A stretch of DNA of 64,000 nucleotides from an uncultured Victivallales bacterium (GCA_934661375.1 CAKUJH010000006.1:58736-122735), one strand, 5' to 3'; shown: positions 42,769-53,100, counted from the stretch's first letter. Translations and numbers: made by a program. The notes: generated from the letters alone by a model not told the origin.

Positions 42769-45700
42769 TTATTTTACCTCCATGGTGATGAGTTGCATTC
42801 CATATTTTGCCAGTTTCACTTCAAACGCACCGTCGGCAGGATGATAAGTCTCTGCCGGATATTTACCCTGTGCGGAAAGGATTTTCAGCGGTTTCTTTGC
42901 CGAAATCCGCACGGTAACCGGCTGTTCATTCCACGACGCCAGAATCAGAATCGCACGGTCGCCGCTGCGGAGCAGTACTGATTTGACCGTTTCGGCAGGT
43001 TCGACAGACAGCGGATAGTCGCGCTGCCAGTATTCAAAGACGTTGCAGGCGTCTGTGCCGTAACCGAAATCGTTGACGATTTTATTCATCGGAGTGAAGT
43101 TTTCGCCGCGGATGTCGTAGCGCAGCACGCTGTAAATCATGCGCATAGCCCAGTCGGTGCGGACCATGTCCTCGTCGATTTTTCCGTTGAGGTACGTCGG
43201 ATTTTCATGAACCAGGCCGCAGCCGACAATCGGAAAGTGCGTCTGCGGATAAACGCCGAGCTGACGTCCGGTTGTTTCAATTTCCAGCAGTTCCGGCGGG
43301 AACGGCTTGTAACCGCTCGCCCAGCCCCATTCCAGGTCCAGCTGAACGTCCGTCCAGCAGACCACCGGCAGGAACACGGCGTTGGTGATGTGCAGATTGA
43401 CCAGCAGCGGCCATTTGACTTTTTCCTGCATTTCTCTTGTCAGCTGCCACATGCGTTTGTGATATTCGCGCATATCCCAGATGTTGGCGGCAGGCTGAAC
43501 CGAGCCGTCCTCACGGACATAGGCGTTCGAATTGAGCGGGTCGGTGCTGTTGTGCGGAAACGCGTTGTCGCAGTAAAGCCCGATGCCGCGTTTGAGCCAT
43601 TCCCGGCACTGCCACATCACAAAATCCTGATACGACTTGACCGGCATGATATGCAGTCCGGCTGCCGAACGCAGACTGGCATTGATCAGGTCTTTCTCCT
43701 TCAGCCATTTGCGCGATGTGAAATTGGTCAGTCCCCATTCATCCTGGAACGTTTCCCATTCCGGCGTGGTCTGATCCTGACAATGTTCTTCCAGATACAT
43801 CATCGTCGGATTCTTGCCGCGCTGCGCCATCATGCCCAGATGTCCGTTGTACGCATGGGCACGGTAATTTTTCTGAAGATCTTCGGGCATATCCGAATAA
43901 TGCTTTTTGAGGAAACTGTCGATATATTTCGGATTGATCTTGCCGCTTTCACGCGCCTTGACCATCTCATCGACATATTCCCAGTCGTACCCCACCGGAT
44001 ATTTTCCGGCATAGGAAGGACGGATTCCCCAATAGGCGTTCGAGCCGCCGTGCGGAGGAATGATGAGCTTCGGATTGCGCCAGTCCTGCGGCATCGGTTT
44101 GACCGGAGACGCCTGCATTCCGAAGACCAGAGTGCGCGGCTGATTCAGCGTGAACGGCTTGTTCACGAAATGAATCCGCAGAGTCAGCACACCGTCTTTC
44201 CGGATCAGTTCCTGCGCCGGCTTCTTGTCATCCAGCGAGAAATTGCGGTCGTTTTCCGCAAACCACGAAAGACCGCGGTCCATTTCGCCCAGCCAGAGAT
44301 AAACGTGCATATTGCCGTAAAATTCCCCGCTGACGGCGGTGTCCGTGCTTTTCCAGACCACGCCTTCGCCGGCGGGAACTTTGATCGCCGGATTCGAGCG
44401 GATATTGCCCGCCTTGATCACGTGGAACAGCCGGATCTGCGCCGAATCCAGCGGAATATCCAGATACAGACTGTCCAGCCGCGGAGTTTTGCCCGGTTCC
44501 GGCGCAAGGGTCATTTCAAAACGGGTGCAGCCGTCATATTCGGTCAGAGATTTTGTCTCAATCGACAAACCGCTGTCCGTGCGGACTGTTCCGGCAAAAT
44601 CAGCCGAATAGCCGGATTTCCGGGTGAAATGTCCGTCCTTTTTGACGATCCTGCCGGCTTTGCCGTCCGCTTTGAAGTGCAGCGAACTCTTTCCTTTGAA
44701 CAGCGATTTGCCGCGCGGTTTGACGTCCGCATACAGTCCGGACGGTTCAAACGTGTATTCGTTCAGCACGGTTTTCAGGCTGTCGCCGTTGAAAGTCAGC
44801 GGCTTGAACGGGGCATAAACCTTGTCGGTGATGCCGAGCTGGTTGTTTTCCCATGGAAACACCGTACGCACAAATTCTCTGGACATGCTGTGCAGCTGCT
44901 TCGTTCCGGCAAATGTGGTAAGCCGGATCTGGTATTTGCCGCTCTTCAGGTCAGGCAGTTCAAAACGGAACAGATTCTCTTTTTTCAGTGCTTTCCATTC
45001 GCGGGAAACGACGTTTTTGCCATTCAGCGAAATGGTCATTTCCGCCCGGTCCGCATTCTTTTCGGCTTCGAACTGAACCGCGCCTTTTTTCAGTCCGGGG
45101 TAAATGCTGAACTGGAACGAGGTATTGGTCTTGCCGGGAAGTTTCCAGATATTCTCCGCATCAATCGGCAGCGCAAACGGATATTCCGCCGCATAAATGG
45201 TTTTGCCGTCCGCCGCAATGGTGAAATTCGCCTGATGCGTGGTGCGCAGATGAATGCGGCCGCCGTCATCCTGAAAACGGAAGGTTCCGGTTTTGCCCGG
45301 TTCAACAGCAAGTTTTTTCGTGTCCCGGGTTTCCGGCATGTCCCCATGCTCGAAATGCAGATCCAGCGTGTATTCCTGTTTCACTTTGGAATTGTTGCGG
45401 ATCGTGCCTTTCAGATCGAACAGCTGGTCATGCAGAGTTCCGACATCTTCAATCTGAATGGACGGAGCTGCCGGATTCAGCACAAATTTTGCATAACGCG
45501 AAAAATTGTTGTACGGCGCTTCGTTCCGGATGAACGGAGTCTGGTCAAACGGACGGGTCCACGTGCGGGAAATCAGCATGGAAAAGGATTTGCCGTCCGG
45601 ATTGCCGCTGATGCCCAGATCTTTCAACGGTATGGCGACTTCAAAAATCCAGAGATTCCGCTTTTCGTCCAGACGCGAAACTTTCTTCCAGCCGGCGGTC

Positions 45701-46140
45701 CAGGAATTGTCGGATACCCCGTCCGCGCGTTTGAATCTGAAATCGGCAACCGTTCCGAAATAATTGACCAGATACTGATAGTAATAGTCTCCGGTTTCCG
45801 GCGCCAGCCAGATTTCAACATTGTCATCCAGATAAACCCTGCCGTCATGTTTGCGGACGCTGCTCAGCGGTTTTCCGCCCGGCGGCACAGCGGTTTCCAC
45901 CCGCAGATACAGATGATTGCTGTCATAACCGTACAGAGTGCGTCCTCGCCGGTTTTCCAGTCTTTTCGTCGCCCGGACATAAAATCCGTACATGGAGGAA
46001 GCATCCTCCCAGGCGGCGGATTCGGTTTCGTTCATTGCCGGTGCGGGCATTCTGGGGACTTCGAATACCGGAGCCGCGGCGCATAGACATGCCAGAGAAC
46101 CAGCACAAAGCAATGACGTGATCAGTTTTTTGTTTGTCAT
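42769..46140 (-). CDS. Giant exported protein: CBM9-like N-domain and glycoside-hydrolase-like C-domain (module 1)
   Basis: This 1123-aa protein has a signal peptide (MTNKKLITSLLCAGSLACL). Residues ~30-230 look like a CBM9/DOMON sugar-binding fold (LYGYDSNHLYLRVETAVPP, VYLDDNVEIWLAPE, WIFEVAIPLKDLGI). The rest includes LWLGEMDRGLSWFAEND and a TIM-barrel-like part with GIGLYCDNAFPHNSTDP (D858, N859). The pattern recalls DUF6067-type glycoside-hydrolase-related proteins, from memory. It is a paralogue of the protein at 50106-53525. It should act outside the cytoplasmic membrane on a polysaccharide that I cannot name. A GAAAGGA SD supports the start. Confidence 0.75.
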   Translation of the reverse strand: MTNKKLITSLLCAGSLACLCAAAPVFEVPRMPAPAMNETESAAWEDASSMYGFYVRATKRLENRRGRTLYGYDSNHLYLRVETAVPPGGKPLSSVRKHDGRVYLDDNVEIWLAPETGDYYYQYLVNYFGTVADFRFKRADGVSDNSWTAGWKKVSRLDEKRNLWIFEVAIPLKDLGISGNPDGKSFSMLISRTWTRPFDQTPFIRNEAPYNNFSRYAKFVLNPAAPSIQIEDVGTLHDQLFDLKGTIRNNSKVKQEYTLDLHFEHGDMPETRDTKKLAVEPGKTGTFRFQDDGGRIHLRTTHQANFTIAADGKTIYAAEYPFALPIDAENIWKLPGKTNTSFQFSIYPGLKKGAVQFEAEKNADRAEMTISLNGKNVVSREWKALKKENLFRFELPDLKSGKYQIRLTTFAGTKQLHSMSREFVRTVFPWENNQLGITDKVYAPFKPLTFNGDSLKTVLNEYTFEPSGLYADVKPRGKSLFKGKSSLHFKADGKAGRIVKKDGHFTRKSGYSADFAGTVRTDSGLSIETKSLTEYDGCTRFEMTLAPEPGKTPRLDSLYLDIPLDSAQIRLFHVIKAGNIRSNPAIKVPAGEGVVWKSTDTAVSGEFYGNMHVYLWLGEMDRGLSWFAENDRNFSLDDKKPAQELIRKDGVLTLRIHFVNKPFTLNQPRTLVFGMQASPVKPMPQDWRNPKLIIPPHGGSNAYWGIRPSYAGKYPVGYDWEYVDEMVKARESGKINPKYIDSFLKKHYSDMPEDLQKNYRAHAYNGHLGMMAQRGKNPTMMYLEEHCQDQTTPEWETFQDEWGLTNFTSRKWLKEKDLINASLRSAAGLHIMPVKSYQDFVMWQCREWLKRGIGLYCDNAFPHNSTDPLNSNAYVREDGSVQPAANIWDMREYHKRMWQLTREMQEKVKWPLLVNLHITNAVFLPVVCWTDVQLDLEWGWASGYKPFPPELLEIETTGRQLGVYPQTHFPIVGCGLVHENPTYLNGKIDEDMVRTDWAMRMIYSVLRYDIRGENFTPMNKIVNDFGYGTDACNVFEYWQRDYPLSVEPAETVKSVLLRSGDRAILILASWNEQPVTVRISAKKPLKILSAQGKYPAETYHPADGAFEVKLAKYGMQLITMEVK

Positions 46141-46161
46141 GCTGAATCCTTTCGTTGAATA

Positions 46162-46959
46162 TCAATTATTTCCGTTCCAGGGTAATTTTTTTGAACTGGT
46201 GCCGCCGGTTGTTGAGGGAATTTCCTGCCGGCTGACAGCCCCGGCATGTCCGTCCATCCAGAAAACGTTGGCTTGTCTGCCATGCCGGAACGCCAGAAAA
46301 CCGATTTTGCCGGCTTCCTGCGCTTCATTGTCATATTTCAGCGAAATGCGGCTGGGCATATTGCCATTGGTTACTGTGCTGCCGGCATCGCCGCCGTACA
46401 GAACCCCGGACGGATTCTTCAATCTGCCGGCTTTCAGCCCCGGACGGGAAGCCGTCGCCCCTTCATACGCATTGATTGCGGTGCCATTGTAATCATTCAG
46501 CAGAATATCTCCGTAGCGGCCATGTCCGGACTTATCTGTATTGCTGGTGATTTTCGCTTCGTCACAGAAGAAATATTGCTTGTCCTTCATCTTCGTCTCC
46601 CGGATGGCGTCCGTCGCGCCGAAAGCCAGATTTTTCAGCAGACCGACCCGTTCCAGCAGAACCCAGGAACAGCTGAGAGTCCCCGCAGAGGTCCATTCCG
46701 CGGACGGCAGATAGTATTCCGATATATTTTCGTACTGGGCGCACAGCAGATGAATCTGTTTCTGATTGCTCAGACACTTGATGGTTCTTGCCTTGCTCCG
46801 TGCCGCATTCAATGCCGGCAGCAGCATACCCGCCAGAATCGCAATGATCGCAATCACCACGAGGAGTTCGATAAGTGTAAACCGTTGCGGTTTACGCTTC
46901 AAATATGAAATAGGAGATATGAAATATGAAATGGATGGCAATGGTTTCTGGTTGTTCAT
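46162..46959 (-). CDS. Prepilin-type protein with long, repeat-derived leader
   Basis: The start at 46959 (MNNQKPLPSISYFISPIS) gives 265 aa. An in-frame start at 47016 with a GGGAGG SD is a serious alternative. The mature part has the classic RFTLIELLVVIAIIAILAGMLLPALNAARSKARTIKC motif with Glu+5, then a DUF1559-like domain ending with the FRHGRQANVFWMDGHAG segment typical of this phylum. The leader before the cleavage site is unusually long (~25 residues or more). Part of it (SYFISPISYLKRK) is encoded by the TTTCATA-type repeat found in the adjacent intergenic region. Such pseudopilins are numerous in Lentisphaerota, and their partners are unclear. Confidence 0.82.
   Translation of the reverse strand: MNNQKPLPSISYFISPISYLKRKPQRFTLIELLVVIAIIAILAGMLLPALNAARSKARTIKCLSNQKQIHLLCAQYENISEYYLPSAEWTSAGTLSCSWVLLERVGLLKNLAFGATDAIRETKMKDKQYFFCDEAKITSNTDKSGHGRYGDILLNDYNGTAINAYEGATASRPGLKAGRLKNPSGVLYGGDAGSTVTNGNMPSRISLKYDNEAQEAGKIGFLAFRHGRQANVFWMDGHAGAVSRQEIPSTTGGTSSKKLPWNGNN
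46901..46934. repeat. TTTCATA-type repeat inside prepilin leader
   Basis: An AAATATGAAAT / GATATGAAATATGAAAT array lies in the coding sequence, in inverted orientation relative to the two copies at 47056-47082 and 47201-47242. It is translated as SYFISPISYLK. Confidence 0.6.
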
Positions 46960-47055
46960 GGCATAATTTCCCCTTCTGCTGTTTTTCCTGATTTTGAATT
47001 CTTCCTCTGTACTCATCTCTGACCTCCCTGTTTTAATGTTCCATGTCTGCAAGCT

Positions 47056-47082
47056 CCTGTTTTTATCTCATATTTCATATTT
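47056..47082. repeat. 27-bp direct repeat, left copy
   Basis: CCTGTTTTTATCTCATATTT continues with CATATTT. It matches 47201-47227 at 26 of 27 positions. It forms the 3' boundary of the four-helix-bundle gene remnant. Confidence 0.75.
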
Positions 47083-47190
47083 TACACCTTTCCGTTCCGA
47101 GAGATGACGGTACAACTTGACAATGCACAGGGCAAAATCAAATGATTTTTCCAACGCTGGATTCCTTGTCGCATTCCCTTTGTATTTCAT
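47068..47190 (-). pseudogene. Truncated four-helix-bundle (S23/IVS-type) protein gene
   Basis: A 40-codon frame begins with ATG at 47190, after AGGTGAT, and reads MKYKGNATRNPALEKSFDFA then LCIVKLYRHLSERKGVKYEI. The first ~35 residues match the N-terminus of the four-helix-bundle family (KSFDFAxxIVKLYxxLxxxK). That family normally continues for another ~80 residues with an LSKQLLRSGTSIGAN motif, which is missing. The frame ends inside the left copy of the 27-bp repeat. Family members occur inside 23S rRNA intervening sequences and as free genes of unknown function. The truncation and the bracketing repeats suggest a decayed small mobile cassette. Confidence 0.65.
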
Positions 47191-47200
47191 GTTGCCATCA

Positions 47201-47242
47201 CCTGTTTTTATTTCATATTTCATATTTCATATCTCATATTTA
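47201..47242. repeat. 27-bp direct repeat, right copy, extended by TTTCATA array
   Basis: CCTGTTTTTATTTCATATTT continues with several more TTTCATA-type units up to the end of the regulator gene. It lies directly upstream of the four-helix-bundle remnant and supplies its SD region. Confidence 0.75.
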
Positions 47243-48229
47243 TTTTAGAATCAGTTTCGGGCGGTAATACTCAATTCCATTGCCCTGATAAGCGAAGACC
47301 TGTTTCCAGAATGCCAGCCAGTCCCATTGCCAGGAACTGAAAACATGCCCCAATTGATTCGACCAGAGCGAATTGAACGCGCCGATCTTTTCAATTTCCG
47401 GCAGATTCGGGAAAAAGACTGCCACTTTCTGCATGAATTGAAACAGCGGACCGTCTCCGCGGGCAAAAACCGCAGTCGGCGGATCTTGGCGGAATATGCG
47501 CGCCACCCGTTCCGGATTGTTCTGAAAATCCTCGTGACTGCACCATTGAAATTCCGGGGTGTCGAATTGCAGTCCGAGTTTTTCCGCCGCGGCTTTCAGC
47601 TGACGCCGTTTGAATTCATAAATGCAGGAATCATGACTGACAAACAGAATCCGTTTGTGTCCGTTTTTCACAAAATGCCGCAAAGTCATCTCCGTGATAT
47701 ATTCCCAGTCCGACAGCACAGCATGTTCCGGTGTTTCGTCCAGAAATTCGAAACGGTTGCAGAAGATGGTCTGATTGCCCTGCGTAAGCCGCATCAGTTC
47801 GCGGTAAGAGATTTTTTTGCAGCCGGTATCGACATAAATCCGCAGCGGTTTCTTTTCCAGCATACATTCGATATCGCCGGGAATCAGGGGAACGGTCATG
47901 GAAATGCAGCCGGCTTCCGAAGACACCCGCATGAATGATTCGTAATAATTTTCCATGCAGCCGATCGCAATGGAAGTGATGAAACCGCAAAGTTCGCTTT
48001 GCCGGGCATTCTTCGGAATGAAAAGTCCGGAACGCGCACCGCGCAGCAGCAGTCCCATTTCCTCCAGCTGGTTTGCCGCCTGATACAGCACCATGGTGCT
48101 GACGCCGAAGCGTTCGCCCAGAGTTCTCATGGAAGGAAGTTTTTCGCCCGGTTTGAATTTTCCGGAACGGATTTCTTCCGCGAGCTGCTGAACAACAAAC
48201 GACGTTTTGGACGGTGCGGCTGATTTCAT
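47240..48229 (-). CDS. GntR-type regulator with LacI/PBP1-type sensor domain
   Basis: This 329-aa protein has an N-terminal GntR winged helix (residues ~10-75, GEKLPSMRTLGERFGVSTMVLYQAANQLEEMG). A type-1 periplasmic-binding fold follows (CGFITSIAIGCMENYYESF, HFVKNGHKRILFVSHDS, DPPTAVFARGDGPLFQFM). Such regulators usually sense a sugar. AGAGGG upstream supports the start. A -35/-10 promoter flanked by an inverted repeat lies just upstream. The same module precedes the giant exported-protein operon at 53.5 kb, so autoregulation and control of that operon are likely inferences. Confidence 0.87.
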   Translation of the reverse strand: MKSAAPSKTSFVVQQLAEEIRSGKFKPGEKLPSMRTLGERFGVSTMVLYQAANQLEEMGLLLRGARSGLFIPKNARQSELCGFITSIAIGCMENYYESFMRVSSEAGCISMTVPLIPGDIECMLEKKPLRIYVDTGCKKISYRELMRLTQGNQTIFCNRFEFLDETPEHAVLSDWEYITEMTLRHFVKNGHKRILFVSHDSCIYEFKRRQLKAAAEKLGLQFDTPEFQWCSHEDFQNNPERVARIFRQDPPTAVFARGDGPLFQFMQKVAVFFPNLPEIEKIGAFNSLWSNQLGHVFSSWQWDWLAFWKQVFAYQGNGIEYYRPKLILK

Positions 48230-48243
48230 TCGTATTACCCTCT

Positions 48244-48316
48244 TGTTATTTCTGTTATACTATAAGTCAGTATTTCAGCAATGTCAAGCGATCTGAAATC
48301 TTTTTTCAATAATTTT
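48244..48316 (-). promoter_or_regulatory. Shared promoter/operator module, copy A (regulator gene)
   Basis: On the minus strand, TTGACA (48287-48282) and TATAGT (48264-48259) are 17 bp apart. The inverted repeat ATTTCAG (48272-48278) and CTGAAAT (48293-48299), centres 21 bp apart, brackets the -35 box. TTATAGTATAA is an 11-bp palindrome over the -10. This 73-bp block differs from copy B at 53583-53656 by three substitutions and one indel. Confidence 0.8.
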
Positions 48317-48433
48317 TCATTTGTCATGCCGTCATTTCCTCCCGGTGGAGCTGACAGAAAATTCCGGATTTTCCGGGGAAAGAAAAAAACGGAATTTTCA
48401 TGAAAAAAAACAGCGGATCAAAAAAGAGATTTC

Positions 48434-49195
48434 TTACTTTTTCTCAGCCATGATTTTGCAGCTGGCATCGTAGAGCTGCCGCAGTTCAGCTTCCGTCAGA
48501 ACCCGTTTGAAAACAACGACTTCGTCTACCAGAACCCGGTACTGGGCATTTTCATCGCGTTCCGTGCCGATATTGAACACTCTGGGCGGCTGAGTCATCA
48601 GCCGGGTCAGCACCGAAGCAGATGTTTTTCCGGCATTGACACTGCAGGAAATATTGCCTCCGCTGTACGTGCAGGCAATCATGCGCCATTCTCCGTTTTT
48701 CCAGTTCTTACCGCCGCCGAACACAATGCAGTTCACGTGTTTGGTTCCGTTCTGAACATAGGTATTGATATGACCATGTCCCCAGGGCTGTCCTTTGATT
48801 TTGCTGACAAGAAACTGATAATCGGATGCCACGGCATTGAACGCATTGAATCCGGGTTCTTTCGCCTGAGCGTCCGGACGTTCCGCCGGCCAGTTTTCCG
48901 GTGTCAGCCATAAAACAATCGTACCGGCACGGCTCAAATCTGCATTTCCGGCGCCCTGATACTGAAACAGTCCAGTGCGTAAAGCCTTGCCGCCGAATAC
49001 GCCGTCCGCATACGTTACCGAACCAATCGGAACCGGTTTTTCCGAACCGTCCGCCAAATCGGCAGTTCCGTTTCCTTCATCGAACGACACATAGAAGGTA
49101 ATATCATCTCCGAACAGCTCCAAAGCGGGATTTTCTGCAGCGTATAATCCGCAGAGACCGGCACCCAGCAGCACAGCCAAAAGCATTTTTTTCAT
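48434..49195 (-). CDS. Exported LamG/concanavalin-like protein (module 2)
   Basis: This 253-aa protein has a signal peptide (MKKMLLAVLLGAGLCGLYAA) and a LamG-type jelly-roll: DITFYVSFDEGNGTADLADG, GTIVLWLTPENWPAE, GEWRMIACTYSGGNISCSV and VDEVVVFKRVLTEAELRQLYD. It is a paralogue of the LamG protein at 41988-42767. It ends the operon that begins with the giant exported protein at 53525. Confidence 0.8.
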   Translation of the reverse strand: MKKMLLAVLLGAGLCGLYAAENPALELFGDDITFYVSFDEGNGTADLADGSEKPVPIGSVTYADGVFGGKALRTGLFQYQGAGNADLSRAGTIVLWLTPENWPAERPDAQAKEPGFNAFNAVASDYQFLVSKIKGQPWGHGHINTYVQNGTKHVNCIVFGGGKNWKNGEWRMIACTYSGGNISCSVNAGKTSASVLTRLMTQPPRVFNIGTERDENAQYRVLVDEVVVFKRVLTEAELRQLYDASCKIMAEKK

Positions 49196-49219
49196 GATAC
49201 AGCCTTTCGTTTGAATAGT

Positions 49220-50086
49220 TTAAAATGGAAGGGAAAAATCATTTTCGGTCAGTCCCCAGCTGCCCAGAATGGCTTCCGCACGGGTAAACAGATCCGGAGC
49301 GAAATCGGCGCTGTGTGTATCACTGCCGAAAGTAAAACGGATGCCCATGGCTTTCCAGCGGGTATAAATTTTTCGCAGAAAATCCACATACTCCGGCGAA
49401 TCGGAAAACAGACAGGCGGCATTGATTTCAATCAGTTTCCGGTTCTGAAGTGCAAGTTCGCCCAGCCGGTCATTCAATTCCTGCGGTATCTCGGCAAAGA
49501 TGCTGCGGTCGATATGCGCGGCATCACGGTACGTGTACCAGTCGCCCGCCGCCAGTTCCAGAGAATACCACGGATGCGCCAGAATGTGAACCAAAGGATG
49601 TTCCAGCAGAAATTTCTGCTGATTGAAATAATGCCGGATGATGTTCTGGCGTCCCTGCGGATTGCCCAGCGGCCAGTGAACTCCGCCTATCACGTATTCA
49701 ATCCCCAGTTCTTTTACATTCTGCGCCGTGATTCCGAGCGACATTTCACCATGGAACGGTTCATCTTTGCCGCGGAATCCATAAACCGGTTCATCCCCCC
49801 AGGCATGATAATCATTCCGGGCGATCCGATCGCATTCCTCTTTTGCCATGCAGCTGGCCTCCACCCCGAAATGAAAATTGGCGGGAGGGCAGAAGGAAAG
49901 AAAATCGTTCCGGGAACTCTGAATATCGCACAGATTGTACTGTGTATGGATATGATCGCTGATTCCGAACTGGTCAATACCGAAACGGGTCATCGAATCG
50001 TTGACTGTCCGGATCAATGCACAGGCGGAGTCGCAGGAATGATGCGTATGAATATGCAGATTCTGCCGGATATGAAGCTGAGCCAT
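49220..50086 (-). CDS. PHP-domain phosphoesterase (histidinol-phosphatase-like)
   Basis: This 288-aa protein carries PHP metal-binding motifs: NLHIHTHHSC (H11, H13), FGISDHIH, LVHILAHPWYSLEL and FGSDTHSA. The family hydrolyses phosphate esters with a bound metal cluster; HisK-type histidinol phosphatase is the best-known member. It is cytosolic, with no signal. Its place between two exported-protein genes suggests a sugar-phosphate or cyclic-phosphate substrate rather than histidinol phosphate, but this is inference. Confidence 0.85.
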   Translation of the reverse strand: MAQLHIRQNLHIHTHHSCDSACALIRTVNDSMTRFGIDQFGISDHIHTQYNLCDIQSSRNDFLSFCPPANFHFGVEASCMAKEECDRIARNDYHAWGDEPVYGFRGKDEPFHGEMSLGITAQNVKELGIEYVIGGVHWPLGNPQGRQNIIRHYFNQQKFLLEHPLVHILAHPWYSLELAAGDWYTYRDAAHIDRSIFAEIPQELNDRLGELALQNRKLIEINAACLFSDSPEYVDFLRKIYTRWKAMGIRFTFGSDTHSADFAPDLFTRAEAILGSWGLTENDFSLPF

Positions 50087-50105
50087 GACTTATTCCTCCT
50101 TATCG

Positions 50106-53100
50106 TTATTTCAATGCAAGACGGATTGATATGAAATCATATTTTCTGAGCTGAAATGATACGCCGTGTCCGTCAACCGGCAGAAGCTCTCCCGTTTCCA
50201 TGTTCCGGGCTTCGGCGATACCGTGTATTCCCAGCTGCTGTTCCGCCAGCGACACCCGGTATTTTCCGCCGTTTTCATAATCACAGACAATCAGAATCGC
50301 CTCTTTCCCTTTCGTCAGCAAAATGGAAGAATTGTCCCCGCCCTCTATCCGGACCGGATAATCGGCATCCCAGTAATTCCAGACTTTCACATCCGCGGTA
50401 CCGTAGCCGAATTTGAGCATCTCGATGCGGTTTTTCCAATAATCAACGGCAGCAGTTCCCTTTGCCCAGAGGATTTCATGCGTCAGGGTAACTCCGGCGC
50501 CGGTCCGCAGACACCAGGCAATTTTCGCGGGGTCGCCTTTGGACAGCACCAGACCAAGAGCCCCCGGCAGATTGCCGAACTGGCGCCCGATGGAAACTGC
50601 GCGGATATATTCTTTCGTATAACGCTGCTGGAACGGGTTGATTCCAAGATTGTCTTCCCAATCCAGATTCTGCTGCACGAAAGATAAAAGCGGCGCTATT
50701 GCCGTATTGGTCATGTGAACCATGTTCTGCGGAGTATTGTTCATTTCCAGCTGCATGACTGCCGTGCGCCGGAAAAGTTCCCGCATATTGAACAGTCCCA
50801 CACTCGGCTGAAGTCTGCCGTCTGCCAGCACATACCCGCGGGACCGGCTGCTGCGGTCGAAATTGGAAGCAAGAAAAATATCATCCCAGTAAATATGATC
50901 GCAGGCGCCGGTGGAGAGCATCTGCCGGTACCAGTACACTGCATAATCACGGAACGTCTCCGACGGATCGACACTGTATGATTTGCTTGAACCATACACA
51001 GGAGTACGGCTTCCCTGAAATTCCTCCCGCAGCCAGTTGTCCATGAAAGTCCGGGTTTCCGGAATATCGGTGCGGACTCCGCGCGTGTTGGTGTAGAAGG
51101 TTACCGAATTTTCCGGAGCACTTTTCATCAGATTCAAGCCGTAGCGGACTTCCGACCGGTAGGTGTTGAGTTTTTCGGAACTGCGGTATCCGGCACACCA
51201 GCGGTCCAGGAAACCGGACGGAATCTGACGGGTTTTGCGGATCTGCCCAAATGTTTTCCACAAGGTCAGGTCATTCTCACGCGGAGAATAATCGTCCGAG
51301 TCCGTCAGACCGCCCCGGCAATAAGCGCTGCCGATAAAGCTCATCCAGTAAGTCAGATACGGCTTAGCCTCGGCAGGAGTCCCCCAGACAGCACTTCTGC
51401 GCCAGTCTTTCGGCATGGGCTTGATCGGCATGGCCATAAATCCAAGCTCAATCCGGCGGGCGGCATTCAGGACGGTCGGACGCGCAATCAGGTTCAGCAC
51501 CAGTTCGAGCTGTCCGTTTTTCCGAATCAATTCCTGTGCCGGAACTTTCGGATCGGACACCCAGCCGCGGTCATTTTCTCCGAATACGCAGAAGCCGCGT
51601 TCTTCCGTACCGAGCCAGATATATGGAACGTACGATGTCTGAAGATCAGTACGCGCAGCCTGGGAACTGTCCCATACTCTGCCTGTTTTTTTCGGAACTG
51701 CTCCGCCGTAATTGAACCGCAAACCATCCGTACAGGCATGGAAAAGATATGCCTGTGCTTCATTCAGCGGAATAATCAGTTTCAGCGACTGAACCTGACG
51801 ATTGCCCGGCTGCAGCTCAAGAGTGTATTTCATCATGCCGTCATAATCAAAAACACTGACCGCATGACCTTCCAGACTTCCGGCACGCCATCTGGACTCC
51901 GCAGTTACCTGAGTATCACTCTTCTGCGTAAACTGCAGACTGCCGTTTTCCGCAGTATGCGTTTTTCCGTCGATCACCGCTTCGAAACGCATTCCCCCGT
52001 CGGCAAGCAGATTCATATTTTTTGCCGTAACCTGTTTCCACAGCCCGGTTTGCGCCAGCTGATGCTCTCTCAGCAATACCGATACCTGATGCTCTTTGAC
52101 CTGAATCGGAGTAAACGGCGGAATAAGACGATCACTTTTTCCCAATGAATTGTTTTCCCAGGGAAAAACTTTGCGTTCAAATTCGCGCACAAGCTCCATC
52201 CCCGGCAGACCTTCCGCAGTAATCCGAATCCGGTAAATGCCATCCGGGTTGTGTTTCAGGGTATACTCTTTCAGTGATGGAATCCGCCAAAGCAGTTCGC
52301 TCATGTGATTCTTAACCGCCGGCATGACTGTTTCGGCAATCCGGCTGCCGGATTTATCCAGCAGTTCCGCCTTGATCTGTTTCAGCTGTTTTATATCTGC
52401 GGCAGTGAAATCCAATTGCAGGAAAAGTTCATCCGATTCCGGATAATACGCATATTTCAGTGCGACACGGTCCTTGTCAGGATTATCCGCGGCGGCAAAA
52501 ATTTCCGGAGACTCCAGATCCCAGCGAAAAGCCCGGCGGTAATGCACTGTTTTTCCGTCGGCGGATGCAACCGCAAAACCGGTCGTCACGGTTTCGCCGC
52601 TGGTGATCTGCGAAACCGGCAGCTGGAGAATCCGTTTTTCCCCCGCGGCAAGCGTCAGAGTTTCCTGATTGGATATGGATTGCGATGAAGACGGGCGGTG
52701 TTCATAAGAGGTCCGCAGCGTCATTGCGTGATCGGTCGGATTGAAAAGACTGACCCGGAGATCAGGCGTCTTTCCTTTTTTCAGATTCAGGAATTGAATT
52801 ACCGGCGCCTGGGTACTGAACCGGAAAACCGGAATGGACACACTGTCAAAAAAAGCGCAGCGGATCTGACTCCAGGAACTCTGAAGTCCTTTTCCCCCAC
52901 CGAAATCCCGGCTCATGCGCCGCCAGTTGCGGCAGACCCGGATTCCGATTTCCTGACCGTCTTTCAGTTTCGGGATGCCGATGGAATGCAGAGGAAACGC
53001 CGCTTCACATGTCCACCTGCCGTCTTTGATTTTCCCCTTGTATTGAAATTCCGGCGTCCAGGCGGAATTGGCATTTGCAATGCGCGCAGCCGTCATGTAC

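Noticed and set aside
39660..46086. Long plus-strand frames of about 1000 codons opposite the carbohydrate island
   Set aside because: They mirror signal-peptide-bearing minus-strand genes and show no domain motifs.
47056..47242. TTTCATA arrays considered as a CRISPR or origin iterons
   Set aside because: The units are too short and irregular, there are only a few copies, and no replication or cas genes are nearby.
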